A stretch of 64,000 bases of DNA from positions 61,474,619 through 61,538,618 of the forward strand of contig NC_079507.1 of assembly GCF_030052815.1 (NCBI RefSeq), in the 5' to 3' direction. Positions 26,107 to 38,304 of the stretch are shown here, piece by piece. This stretch comes from Hevea brasiliensis (taxonomy: Eukaryota; Streptophyta; Magnoliopsida; Malpighiales; Euphorbiaceae). The stretch's first letter is position 1, and each line of letters begins with the position of its first letter. The translations under genes and the position numbers were made by a program. The notes below the pieces were generated by a model that saw only the letters and a list, made by a program, of their open reading frames with translations, made no database searches and had not been told where the DNA came from.

Positions 26107-26144
26107 ATGGAGACTGGTGGCAATTCTCTGCCGTCTGGTCCTGA
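26043..26144 (+). promoter_or_regulatory. Upstream ORF overlapping the HDA19 start codon
   Basis: An ATG at 26043 opens a 33-codon frame ([14 protein letters not shown]...) that ends at 26144, past the HDA19 ATG at 26107 and in a different frame. The upstream ATG has A at -3 but C at +4; the main ATG has G at -3 and G at +4. If the mature leader contains 26043, translation of HDA19 would depend on leaky scanning. Whether it does depends on the transcription start and leader splicing, which I cannot see. Confidence 0.4.
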
Positions 26145-29100
26145 TGGAGTGAAGAGAAAGGTTTGCTATTTTTATGACCCAGAGGTGGGCAATTACTACT
26201 ATGGACAGGGTCACCCCATGAAGCCGCATCGCATTCGAATGACCCATGCTCTTCTTGCCCACTATGGTTTGCTTCAGCACATGCAGGTCCTTAAGCCCTT
26301 TCCTGCTCGAGATAGGGATCTTTGCCGCTTCCATGCTGATGATTATGTGGCTTTCCTCCGCAGCATTACGCCTGAAACCCAGCAGGACCAGCTCAGGCAT
26401 CTCAAGCGCTTTAATGTGGGTGAAGATTGCCCTGTCTTTGATGGCCTCTACTCCTTCTGTCAAACTTATGCCGGTGGCTCTGTTGGTGGTGCTGTCAAAT
26501 TAAACCATAGTCTTTGTGACATTGCTATCAATTGGTCTGGTGGCCTTCATCATGCTAAGAAGTGTGAAGCTTCTGGCTTTTGCTATGTCAATGATATTGT
26601 CCTTGCAATCTTGGAGCTTCTTAAACAGCATGAGGTTTGTCTAATATCCTATTGCGTGTGGTTGTGTACCCCCCTCTCTTTTTACAAGAAAATATAAATC
26701 ATTTAATAACTCATTTAAAAATATATGATGCATTATTACATTATTAACGTCAATGCTCTTTATCTCAGCAATTGATGTTCACGAGCTCCTTCTTGCATTG
26801 CATATAGCCTACCCTTCATTTTGTTTTTTATTTGTTACGTTAATTCACTGGTCATAATCATCTGCATCAGTCATCAAGTATCCAAATGCAGTAACAGTCT
26901 ATGGACAGTCAGTTTTGATTTCTATGCCTCTACTTTCACGTTCGTTATGCTTGGATATTGTTATTATTGTTGCTGTAAGTTATCACTACTCATGTCACCT
27001 TCTCCAGATTTAATCTGATATAGAATAATGGATGATAATTTTAAGCTGATGATTTGATGAAAGTAATTTTAAAACATTGGGGCATATTGTTCACCACATG
27101 TAAGATTTCTTCTTGAACCACTTTTTATAAGCAGGAGATGGAATTTACCATGTCATGTATTTTTGAGAATTTGATGGCCTTCTTATTCATTTTTTATGTG
27201 TTCGTCTTATATGTTGATAGATGCAATTTGTAATAGTTGCTTCATTTCTTTCCCCTCAAGCATATGTGTATATTGGTGGGGGTTTGTTTTTTTTTGGGGT
27301 GGGGAGGGGGTGGTGTGGGTTGGTAGGGGGGCGGCGCAGCAGAAGAGAGAGAGAGAGAGAGAATTGGAGACTAAGGAGGGAGAGATGGTGAGGAGATTGC
27401 AGAAGGGAATTGAAATAGTTAATGAAGAAGGGGAAATTGTCCACATAGTTTTTGAATTGTAAGAACTGCAAAATTGAATCGATTGAAGGATATAAACTAT
27501 AAAAGGTAGACTTGTCTATGATTCTGGTTGTCTTTGACTTGCATGCCAACCTTAAATCATTTGAGGGTGGAGAATCATATAACTCTAACAACTACATTTT
27601 TAGTATGTTAATGTCCATTTATGTAATCTTATTTCACGATTTATTGTTTCTTTTTATCTGTCTTGCAGCGTGTTCTCTACGTGGATATTGACATTCACCA
27701 TGGTGATGGTGTGGAGGAGGCATTTTACACCACTGATAGGGTCATGACAGTTTCATTTCACAAATTTGGAGATTATTTTCCAGGTACTGGGGATATACGT
27801 GATATTGGACATGGGAAAGGGAAATACTATTCCCTTAATATTCCATTGGATGATGGAGTAGATGATGAGAGCTACCATTTCCTATTTAAACCAATAATTG
27901 GAAAAGTAATGGAAATCTTTAAGCCTGGTGCTGTGATTCTTCAATGTGGCGCTGACTCATTATCTGGGGATAGATTAGGATGCTTCAACCTTTCAATCAA
28001 GGGCCATGCAGAATGTGTGAAATTTATGAGATCATTCAATGTGCCCTTATTGCTATTGGGTGGTGGTGGTTATACTATTCGGAATGTTGCTCGCTGCTGG
28101 TGCTATGAGGTACATATTTCTTTCTATCAATGTTATTGATTTACATATTGCAAGTTGAAGAGAACATTCTTGAATATATTGTATGTGGTATTGATGTAAT
28201 TGCGTTTAATGATTTCTTTGAACTGATTACTTTTTGGTTAATATGTTTTATGTAAGGCAGACTGGAGTTGCTCTTGGAATGGAAGTTGATGACAAGATGC
28301 CACAGCATGAGTATTATGAATACTTTGGTCCAGACTATACCCTCCATGTTGCCCCTAGTAATATGGAAAATAAGAATTCACGTCGATTGCTGGATGAAAT
28401 ACGGTCCAACCTTCTTGATAATCTCTCAAAGCTTCAACATGCACCCAGTGTCCAGTTTCAGGAAAGACCACCCAATACTGAGCTCCCAGAGGTATGTATT
28501 TTGCAACTTCTGTAAGTTGTAGTTCTTCAATTTTCTTGCTATTGGTTGTTCTGTCCTTCAAAACTATGGCATTCAGTAGTCATACTCACACAAGTAGAAT
28601 ATTATGTTATATTTATTGGATGATATAATATTCTTTTTGTTGATGACTGGCATTAAATAATACAATATTATTTTGACGACTATGTAGCATGATGCTTTTC
28701 TGTGTTTTAAACTAGGCCCTTGAGTATATGCATTTCTTCTGAATTCATCTTAACTTAAATTTCTACTTGATATCGAAGCTGTAATGGCATCAATTTTTAC
28801 TACCTGAATTCAACTTTTTGTTTTGAGCTCCTTTAGCAGCCAAATCTGATAAGAGGCATAGTTGGTTTGGCTGGTATAACATTTTATTTTTCTTCTATTT
28901 TATTGTGTTTATTGCATATGAAAGTGCCACTATAGATTGAAGCTGTTGCTATGAGTGACCACAGGAATGCAGAAATAGATAGCACTGCCAGTATTTGTTC
29001 GCACAACTACAAATTTGGAACATTTTTAGTAGACTGTAATGAAATGTTATGGAATTAAGATGTGGTAGAATTATTCCATTCCATTGTGAATCATTACAGT

Positions 29101-30480
29101 TTACCAAGCATCCATTATATTTTAGCTTCTTGTATTCCAATTTAACTTGGGTTTCGTGCTAATTCATGATAGTCTAGGTTAACTAGTTGCATAGGTTTGG
29201 CTTATCGATAATGAACTTTTATCTCTTGTGATTGATTGATTCAGGTGGATGAAGATCAGGATGATGGGGATGAGAGATGGGATCCAAGTTCTGACATGGA
29301 TGTTGATGATGAGCGGTATTTTATTTTGTTTCCTCACCCTACTCTCCTTGAAGAAAACTGAAATAAAATTTCCCCCCTTCTTTCATATTTGATGTTATCT
29401 AACTTGCATTTTATGCTGCAAGCCTTGACCAAGCAGAGCAAAGAGAGAAATAATTAAGACTGAAACAAAAGATCTGGTATGCTCTGTTCTGATTGTCTTT
29501 TGCCTTGGATTTAGGATGTCGGATATGGATAATATTTTAGTTTATAGTAATGCTCTGAGTGGGTAAGAACAATTTGGATAATATACTCTTGAGAATTGAG
29601 CTCTCTTTAATAAGCCCAATATTAAAGAGAGCTCAATTCTCAAGAGTATATATATGCAAAAGCCAATTTATAAACCATATATTATTAATATAGAAGAATT
29701 TGGATGATATACTTTGACATTATTAATATAGGGTTTATTAATGTGATATACACTATATCAGACACATTTAGTACTGGTTAATGACATCTTCAGTGTACCT
29801 TATGCATCTCTGTATTCAATAAATGCTAGACCCTGAGGTTTATGGACCATCACTGGATTTTTCCAAATTTATAATCTATTATTCCCTCCATAGGCTTACT
29901 TTCCTTTTTCATTTGTCCCAAATTATAGGCTACTTTCTATTTTAAAATAATTTATTTATCAGTTTACTAATATGCTCCTATTTAATATGCATTGAAAAAA
30001 TAAAATTCATTAGTTCCAATAATAACTTAGTAATATGATTTAATAAATTTTTAACAAAGCAATATGAGTGGAGGGTATATTAGGAAAAGATTAAACAAAA
30101 TTTATTACTTCAACTATATTAACCACATTTTCTTAAATTATGTGAAAATAGAGTTTGTCATTATAATTTTTAGTTCCGTTTATTCAGGAGAGTCAGAAAG
30201 GAATTGCTGTACATCCTAGAGGCTCGGAAACAACAGCAGATGAGACCACAAGTACTAAGGTATAGTTTCAAACATAAGCATTTGCACAAAATCCATTCAT
30301 GGAAATGTGCACATACTATACTTGGACCAAAATACACTACAGAGATTCTTTAACACATTTTTCTGTTATTGTTGCTTGCAGGCATTAGATGCGGGTCCAA
30401 TGCAAGTTGATGAATCGAGTGTAAAGATTGAACGTGAAAATGTGAACAAGACATCTGATTCTGTGTTCTACAAATCATAA
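26107..30480 (+). CDS. HDA19: Histone deacetylase 19 (RPD3/HDA1 class I)
   Basis: Zinc-dependent class I histone deacetylase; in plants it acts in nuclear co-repressor complexes controlling development, stress and hormone genes. Coding exons: 26107-26634, 27669-28109, 28261-28491, 29245-29315, 29437-29476, 30188-30259 and 30382-30480. They join in frame to 493 residues, close to Arabidopsis HDA19 (501). The start [20 protein letters not shown] matches the family N-terminus. Catalytic features include [19 protein letters not shown] (His pair near 148-149), [15 protein letters not shown] near 181-195 with the zinc-binding Asp and His, and [18 protein letters not shown] before the exon 2/3 junction. 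The tail is acidic and poorly conserved, ending SDSVFYKS. Exon 5 is oddly short: the usual Lys-Pro...Ser-Arg stretch would need a reading that contains TGA, so splicing at CAG before 29437 is proposed. An overlapping upstream ORF lies in the leader. Confidence 0.93.
29581..29651. repeat. Perfect 31-bp inverted repeat (hairpin) in an HDA19 intron
   Basis: Arms at 29581-29611 and 29621-29651 are exact reverse complements (left arm begins ATATACTCTTGAGAATTGAG) separated by nine bases, AAGCCCAAT. Transcribed with HDA19, it would fold into a fully paired stem of 31 bp. No larger element with target duplications is obvious around it. Confidence 0.9.
29879..30080. mobile_element. Possible Stowaway-like MITE remnant
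   Basis: ATTCCCTCCATAGGC near 29881, followed by TTTGTCCCAAATTATAGGCT and TACTTTCTATTTT, resembles the left half of plant Stowaway elements (CTCCCTCCGTCCC, then TCCCAAATTATA). GTGGAGGGTA near 30069 could be the opposite terminus in inverted orientation, but the match is weak. It lies in the HDA19 intron before exon 6. Confidence 0.35.
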
Positions 30481-31480
30481 GTCCAAATCAGCTAATTTGT
30501 TTGTGCAAGCATTGTTGAGTCGTTCATGGATTAATCTTAAGCTTTTACAAGCCACGAGAACCGAAATGATTTTGTTTTCAATATGGATTATTTAAAGGAA
30601 CAAGTTGTATTCACATTGTGAAAACTCGAGTGAATCTCAAGAACTAATTTAATAACTTTAGGTTCTCACAGGGAACTTTAATTGATCTTTCACGTTAAGG
30701 GTGTTATGATGCTTTTCTTACCATTATTGCTGTTCAGAGCTTGTGCAGAAACTGTTGTGTACTGCTGTTGGCATTCACTTGGACAATTTATACGGGGTAT
30801 CTTAACAGCATCCTTTCGTTAAGGGCGATGCAGGAACTAGCTCCGTTGACATGAACTAAAGCAGCATCACACTGACATACCAGGACATCGATAAATTGTT
30901 GACAAAGCAAGCTGAGCGAACCACAACAGGTACATGAAGTGCAGCAAAAATCCAAGTTGAATTTACAGCAAAATCTCTGTAAATAATGTGAACTACCCCA
31001 ACGTGGACACAATTTCCATACCTATCACCTTTCAGCAACAAGAATCCAACACTGGCCACCAAGGACATTATATTTCGAGATTCCCTGATATTATTTGCAT
31101 ACAATTATGACTTAAAAACTGTCCAGCTCATATCCCTGCGTGCATAAGTTATCATCCTGCCACATCTCTTAATAGTTGACTTATGTCCCCTGGGTTAGTC
31201 TCTTCACAAAAGAACAGTCCTGTTTCCCATATGTATTGGCCCAGCTGCAACTTAAAGCACAACGTGATCATCACTAATCTTCACTTGAGCTAGAATTCTC
31301 TCTTTCCTGCCGATGGATTCAGGAGCACTTTGAAATGCTGACCCATTTGGGATCCCTGGATCTATGTTTATCACTCAATGACGGAGGTAGGTAGTTCAAT
31401 TTCTGATATATCAATGCATATTCACACAGATGCTTACTCTTCATCTTCATTTAGTGGCTGTGCTTTTATGGCATGGAGTG
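30481..31480. other. Intergenic region between convergent HDA19 and CLC-E
   Basis: Should contain both 3' untranslated regions. Composition is ordinary and no repeat or coding segment stands out. Small open frames on the minus strand around 30788-31104 show no family resemblance. Confidence 0.6.
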
Positions 31481-34400
31481 TTATGAGAAGGATTCTCTGG
31501 TTGCAATAGCTCTGCATCCATCCGAAAAAAGGAAGGAAAATATTGAAAAATATATATATCAGCAAAAATGTTAAGACCATGGTCACATTCAGATAATTTC
31601 AATGTGGAACGTAAAAATAATTGTATTTTCACCCTAACATTCGTTCATTATTGACATTCAAATCAATAGAAAACCCTATGTCAGTTTTTGTCATCAATAA
31701 GGTACAAGACATATATAAAAACCAGATTTTATCCATTCTTCTCTCTATTATCAAGCTTTTTGTGTTACAAAACTAATTTATTAATATATTTATAGAAGTA
31801 TGAATGTTGCTAAAACTTTTACAAAGACAAAAAAAATATATATATATATTATTCATTACAGGAAGGACTCTTTTTTTTTTTAATAATTGTACTAAAATGT
31901 CTATTGACTACAAATTATCCTAAATTGTACTTCAATTCATATTATATATATATATATATATATAAATGACTTGGGATTTTCTGAACTTATAAAAAATAAA
32001 TATCAGTTATCATTATAAATATGTTCAAACCTTCAAAATATGCTATAATTTTGAAGTTTAAAAGATACAAGTATACACTTAATAGAAGAAAAGTATAAAT
32101 TTTGCAGATTTTATATCCAATCTCTATATTTACTATGATATATTGATAAGAACTTTACATTATCTTATTAATATATTTAAACATATAAAAGGAATTTTAA
32201 AAATTTTTTAAAAAAAATCCTTGTAAAAATATTTTTATTTTAATATTAACAGAAATATTAATAGTGTTAAAAATCACTATCATATGCATTATAAAAAGGA
32301 TAGTATTATTTAAGAGTAGCAAATATTTTAAGATATATTTATATTGAGAGAGACAATCCCACACTAGTTTAGGAAAAGGATAATATCCCCTTATATGGCC
32401 TTAGGCACTTCTCTCCTTGAGCTAGCTTTTGGGGTGAGTTAGATCTGACCCATTTTCTTAAGACAGTATCAGAGTCTCCCCAATCAATATTTGAGCCTCC
32501 CATAAGCATTTCACACTCTAGATGTTCGGTTCTAAGTGTGAGGGGGGTATTTTAAAATCCCACGTTGATTTGAGATAGGGGTAATGTGCCTCTTATATGG
32601 TCTTGGATATTTCTCTCCCCTTGAGTTAGCTTTTAGGAGCAAGTTAGACCAGCCCATTTTTCTTTAACACAATATATATACTCTTATATTTGCACAACTG
32701 AAAATGGGAAACAAAATTAAATAGTATAAAGCATGACGTAACGCACAACAAGTTTCAAAAATTTAAATGTACACAACTTATGTCATGGCACCCAACAAAA
32801 CAGTGAATATAGGAAATATATAATACTCTAGCAACTATCTCAGGGAAGTACAACTAAGATAGGGTAGAAAGTTTGCTAAGGAACCTGCAAGTTATGTTGA
32901 TACATTCTCTGTCCAGAAGACCAACTGGGTGTCCTTTGTGTCCTTCAACATGCTCTGAAATGACTGGAACCTGACTCAGACCATACGTATCCATGATGAT
33001 TTGAACAGAGAAAAGGTCCATACTAGGCTTAGCAGTACATTGTACTTGACAATTTTCAACATCTTGTGAACATATGTCACATACTGAAAGCTCCTGAGAT
33101 GAAAAGAATTATAACATTCAAGATTGGATGGTTATAGAGATAAGATGAGAAAAACGATATATTATTGATTTATCTGGAACTTTAGGAACTCCAAAAATCA
33201 AGACTAGAATTCTAAACTTGAACAGTTGAACCCTCAAAGTGTATAGGCAGAATGCGTGAAACCACATAGATTATGACTTCCATATTGTCCAACTACATTT
33301 ACCATATGCTTGAAGGACACAACAAAACAATTCCATTTTTTTTTTCATCCTCTCCCTTCTGATTTACTTTAAAATTTTCAACTGAAATTTTCTTACATTT
33401 TGGGCCTAACAACCTTAAAAGATTGCAGAAAAAAAATATTCAAAAATATTTCAATCTTGGATGTTTGTTAAAAGACGAATTCTATACCTTGGGTCTCTCA
33501 GCTTTTGCTTTTGCAGTTTTAATGAAATCTTCAATGTCCCCAAGATTCAGCAAACCAACTAAAACATTGTCATCATCAACAATCATTGCACAAGACTGCT
33601 TCTCTGCAAGCATGTGACTTAGTGCTTCAGTAACCAAAGTGCTCATGAAAACAGTTACATATTGTGTTCTCATGGCTTCTGAAACAAAAATTCTCTTCTT
33701 GAACCCTTCATTTTCAATACTAGAATCATCTACGCAAAGAGAACTTTCAATTTCACAAAGGTTGCTTGAATAAGGAGCTTTTTCCGCACGTACATAACCA
33801 GAAGATAGTCCACGTATGACAGATATTTCAGGTTGTTGAGTTGGAAGAGCATTTCCTTCATTGACTTTTCTGGTCTCTTTGACATCTCTTCTACTCTGTC
33901 CAGAAGTAATCCATGAAGACAGCCCTACAGCTCCTAGTAGTGGAAGAACTATACGATAGTCTTGCGTCAATTCAAAAAGCAGCAATACTGCAGTAAGGGG
34001 GACTTGACACACTCCGGCAAGTGTTGCAGCCATTCCCACCTGCAATCCGAAATTACCAGTAACCAGCCATATCATATTGGTAATATTGGTAATAAGGACC
34101 AGAAAAAAGCAAAACTATAAGCACTTTTTAAATTTGGGCCATCTCTTTTAAAATTATTAATAATGACTGAACATATTATTGGTAACAATTTTTGGCCTTC
34201 GGTTAGCTTCTCAGTTGCGGAAGCATGCTTTGCTGACATGACACATTAACATGGTATAGGTTAACAAATTTGCTGACTGGTTTAAGACCATGTTGCCTGA
34301 GCTTCGGTTAATATTTTCCCACTTTTTTGTTACAAAGGGAGAGAGAAGGGAATTGAACTTGGAGTTGGGACCTTAACCGAGTTGAGAGGTGCATCGCTTG

Positions 34401-37400
34401 GCTGAGCCTATGGAGGCATTTTCCCTTATTTTTTAATGTCATTGAAAAATAAAATTAAAATTCATTAGACCAAACATCATTTTCACGAACCAATGATCTC
34501 CCTTGTCAATTCACAGTTCTTTGGTCATTGTGTTGAAAATATATTAACAAGAGAGAGGGAGGGAATGAATCGTAAGATCCACTATCAATCCAACCTCTGT
34601 TTATGAGTTTTTTTCTTTTTTTAAAATTCAATTTATGGTTCTTCGTCTGCTTTGAGCTTTCACCAATGCTTACTTTGGTCCCCCAATCTGTGGCCATGGA
34701 CTGCAGATGGATCCTTTAATTGCTTGTACTTCTCGTTTTGTACTCTGTTTCTCTCTGTCTTGCTTTCAGAGACTCAGCACGGAGAACAGTAGTAGATAGA
34801 ATCTCTAGAAAGATGGAAAGTAAGACCAATATTTCATGGAAATGGTGGCACATGGTTTGATGGATTTTTATTTTTTCATATCGTTAAAAAATGTGGGATA
34901 ATATTAATTAAAGCCCAGTTAACATAGGAATTTATCAACATACTTTATATCAGCAAGTCACATTTCCTAGAGAGGAAATTGACTCAAGGCCACAACTGTT
35001 ACCAACTATTAAATTCATAGCCACTATTTTTCATTGAAAAAAAAAATTGGCCAACATTGAAATGTGCTTCAACTTTTGGCTTCTTTGGGTCAGCAACACT
35101 TCTGTATGTTAATCTATCCAGTCGATTGAAAAGTTAGAATTCAGAATTGGCAAGTGCAGAAGGTTATCAGCTGCAGCACTTGCCAATGGCCAATTCTGAA
35201 AAGGCGATAAACTACATTATGTACAAAAACAGATGTGTCTTTTAAATCATCAAAATTCAATTAGTGAAAATGGGTGAGACAATAGCATCCATGTTAAGAG
35301 AAAAGTGCTCTTGAAGGCTAGCCAGAAATCAGAAGGGTAGGGGCCACCACCTGCTGTGATGGTACATTCTTAGACTTCTCACTCTGGCTAGAAATGTGCT
35401 TATGCAAGTTTTAAATGCGAGATTTCACCCAGAGATGGAGGAACATGCCCCCTAGAGGTGCCTGCTTAAGCTGTAGACCTACCGGGTTATGGCTCTTTGG
35501 CTAGTCAACAAATTTAAATCCTGTTGCAATCCGTACAACAGGAGAGTAGTTAATCCCAAACTTTCATAATGATAGCTAGACAAAATGAACTTGATGGCAT
35601 TACAGATTCCAACAACGACATGAAGGTTTTACCGTTGACATTAAAGTCTGGACATAAAATAGATGCCAGGTTCACAAGGGAAACCTAAATACCACCTGGT
35701 TTCTCTTTGATACATAAAATAGACGCCAGGTTCACAAGTGAAACCTAAATACCACCTGGTTTCTCTTTGATCAACTTGTGAGATTATAGGAAGTCTGAAG
35801 TTTATTTAGAAAGCGTTTTCATTCACTAAATCTTCTCTGAAATTAGTAGGACAATGTAAAAACATGTTACAAAAACTATCCTCAAAATATAAGCATTCAA
35901 GACCTTAAAATGTAAGTGTAAAAAAATTATCTAGATGATAGAATAGTGTCAAAGAATGGTACCAGGCCATAAGCTTGCGGTGATGCCACTTCCAAGATGG
36001 AAAGTTGAAGTATTGGACTAGACTGAGCAACTGCAAAACCAATCAGTTTCCCATATGCCATTCCTGTTGCTGCACCAATAAAAAGGGATGGGGCATAATA
36101 ACCCCCCGCTAATCCAGAAGCCCGGCACAAAGAGGTAGCAACTATCTTCACTCCTATGAGCTGAAGCAGTAGACCAGCCGAGAGGCCTTTCACAAATGGC
36201 CGAGATTCCAGTAAAATGTCAACATTTTCGAAACCCCAGTATAGGATTTCAGGATAGGCCAATGCTATTGTCCCAACTGCTAAGCCACCCAGTACAGGAA
36301 ACACAGCCCTCGGTATGCCAACATCCCTGTGAAGATTGTCGACAATTAACAACAAAAATGATGTGCATCTGGATAGGGCCAATGAAACCAAGCCGCAAAG
36401 GGTACCGAGCAACAGATACAACGGAAGTTCTGAAAATGAGATGAATAACTTTAGGAGCAAACACCCTCATTTTCTGATCAAAGCCCAAATGTTTACATCA
36501 ATAAATATCAAGGCCGTTGGGAAAGTTCATTCTAGTATAATTAATTATCAAATATACAAAAAAAGATCAGATTTCTTGGAGTATTCAATGTAATTCTAGA
36601 CAAAAGTAGCATCAGCAATCAATAAAGTGAAGCTCCAAAATAATGTGGTGGCCTCACTGTCCTTGATGAAAAATTTTAACCCCTAAAAATGTTAAGTACA
36701 GAAGGCTTTTGGCAATGACAACAAGAATGGAAAGTATTAAGATATATTCAATCAAGATGTTGGAAATAGCTTCAGATGAAGTTGGGGTGGCAGTGGCACC
36801 ATATAAACCCAAGAGAAGATGCGAGTAAAGAGAAGCAAGGGTCTTATTATTAGAGTGTGGAAAGTATTTACCACCAACGGAGCGGAAATCATAATCTGGG
36901 ACCTTAAAGGCAGGTTCAGAACCAAGGCCAACTTCTGACACAACAGAAGCTATTACAGCGCTAAGTATAACCATGGAAGTAGTGTTTGTGAGAGAAGCAG
37001 ACGAATCTAACGACGACGGCCACAAGACAGACTCCACGGCGAAGAAACAACCAGCAACAGCAGCATTGAATCCTGCGAAAATGAATTTACTTCAATTCAT
37101 TTGCCTTTTATAGACAAAAAAAAAAAAAAAAGAGAAACATAACAGACAATTAGACAATGCAAAGAACCAGAAGAGATTCCAGCAGCAGAGCCAGCAGCCA
37201 AAAGAGAGAGCTTGGTTCGGGCATCTCGAGAAGAAAGAGTGAGAGAACCAATTCCTTTGGCAATGGAAGAGCCAATCTCAACACTGGGACCTTCAGGGCC
37301 AAGGGAATTTCCCGTGCCGAGTGTGAAACAAGCAGCCATGGCCTTAAAGAAGGGACGGAAGGCAGCCTGGAAAGGATTTTCATTGAACAGAAGAAATGAA

Positions 37401-37876
37401 ATGGCGTTCAAGAAGCTGACAATAAAACCACCGCAAGCGGGGACGAAGATGACCCGAACCCAGATGGAATCGAGAGGCTCCTCCCTCATCCAGGAGGCAC
37501 CTCTGTAGGGAATTCCATCCCAGAAAAAGTCGCGAATTTCATGAACAGCGTTATTGAAAAGAACTACAGCAATTCCAGTAAGGACCCCCACAACGCAAGA
37601 GGATATTATTACACCAGAATTTGAATTTCCAGTAGTTGTGGTGGTTAGATCTTGATCTTGTTTTTCTTCATTTGAAAATGGTTGTCTTCTTCTTGTTCCG
37701 CTTTCAGGGAGGGCTCTGCAAATTCTAATGAGTTTGTAATTAGAATAAAGAGAGAAGGAAAGATGGTTCCTTTCGGATTTGGGCTTGGGTTTGTTGAGAG
37801 TGGGGATAGAGAAAGGAGAGGAAGAAGCAGAAGAAAAGATGATAGGAGGGTGGTGGTGGAGGAATAAGGTTTCCAT
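31481..37876 (-). CDS. CLC-E: Chloride channel-like protein CLC-E (plastid)
   Basis: CLC-family anion channel or transporter; Arabidopsis CLC-E is located in thylakoids and linked to anion balance during photosynthesis. Coding exons in transcript order: 37168-37876, 36872-37072, 35963-36429, 33488-34039, 32885-33093 and 31481-31511. They sum to 2169 bases, giving 722 residues in an unbroken frame. Residues 1 to about 55 are Ser/Pro/Arg-rich and low in acidic residues, like a chloroplast transit peptide. Several hydrophobic helices follow, with the signature GTGNSLGPEGPSVEIGSS, in which the Glu of the xEGP gating motif is present. Then come CRASGLAGGYYAPSLFIGAA and GVCQVPLTAVLLLFELTQDY, and finally two CBS domains (around SEAMRTQYVTVF and DTYGLSQVPVISEHVEG). 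The last exon has only 31 coding bases (end AIATRESFS). Introns hold a TRIM, a SINE-like piece and a 60-bp duplication. Confidence 0.93.
32345..32671 (+). mobile_element. TRIM (terminal-repeat retrotransposon in miniature)
   Basis: Two diverged direct repeats of about 120 bp, 32345-32465 and 32548-32671, share AATCCCAC, CTTATATGG, CTTCTCTCCTTGAG-type sequence, AGCTTTTGGGG or a variant, and GTTAGA...CCCATTTTCTT. Right after the first comes GTATCAGAGTC, resembling a primer-binding site for initiator Met-tRNA (TGGTATCAGAGC). Just before the second is GTGTGAGGGGGG, a polypurine tract. The short internal part has no coding capacity. It lies in the last CLC-E intron, opposite to the gene's direction. 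Flanks are TATAT/ATATA-like, so the target duplication is ambiguous. Confidence 0.7.
34315..34425 (-). mobile_element. SINE-like tRNA-derived fragment (tentative)
   Basis: On the minus strand the segment reads GGCTCAGCCAAGCGATGC, then about 30 bases, then AAGTTCAATTCCCTTCTCTC, resembling A-box and B-box spacing of tRNA-derived SINEs. It lies in the long CLC-E intron. There is no clear tail or target duplication. Confidence 0.3.
35652..35771. repeat. 60-bp tandem duplication in a CLC-E intron
   Basis: A 60-bp unit starting ACATAAAATAGATGCCAGG occurs twice head to tail (35652-35711 and 35712-35771). I see two differences between the copies (GATGCC/GACGCC and AAGGGA/AAGTGA). It lies about 190 bp from the end of the exon at 35963-36429. 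Confidence 0.9.
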
Positions 37877-38304
37877 ACTGCGTCTGCGCGCCTATTTCTG
37901 ATCCGTTCTAATCCAATCCTTTCTCCTTTCCGTTTGTTTCACTTTTTGTCTGCTCCTTACCGCCACGCTGTCGTTTTCTCCTCCAACCAATATTTATTTA
38001 TTTTCCTTCTTTAGAAAACCAACCATTTTTTAATTTTTAATTTTTAATTTAAACTTTAACCTTGTAGTTCCAGAGATAGCTCCGTTAAAATTATATATAT
38101 ATTTTCAAAGAAACTGGTTTTAATTTCATTTATTTCCTGAATTTGTACATGATCTCAGAACAACCAATAGAAAATTTAACAGCCGACCAAAAAATGGAGG
38201 AAAAGAGAAGAGGTGATTCACATAGGAAGAGAAGTAGGTGCAAAGAATATTGAAGCAACTGTAATTGACGTAATTCTTTTTATCCAGACAATGCATTATT
38301 AATT
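37877..38304. other. Intergenic region between CLC-E start and transporter 3' end
   Basis: About 430 bp containing the CLC-E promoter and leader on the left and the 3' untranslated region of the downstream minus-strand transporter on the right. T-rich around 38000-38110; no further feature seen. Confidence 0.6.

Noticed and set aside
26092..26463. 123-codon minus-strand frame
   Set aside because: Antisense shadow of HDA19 exon 1.
27207..27591. Proline/serine-rich minus-strand frames
   Set aside because: They arise from (GA)n and G-rich low-complexity sequence in HDA19 intron 1.
29429..29431. In-frame TGA in HDA19 taken as proof of a pseudogene
   Set aside because: An alternative acceptor a few bases downstream restores the frame and all other exons are intact.
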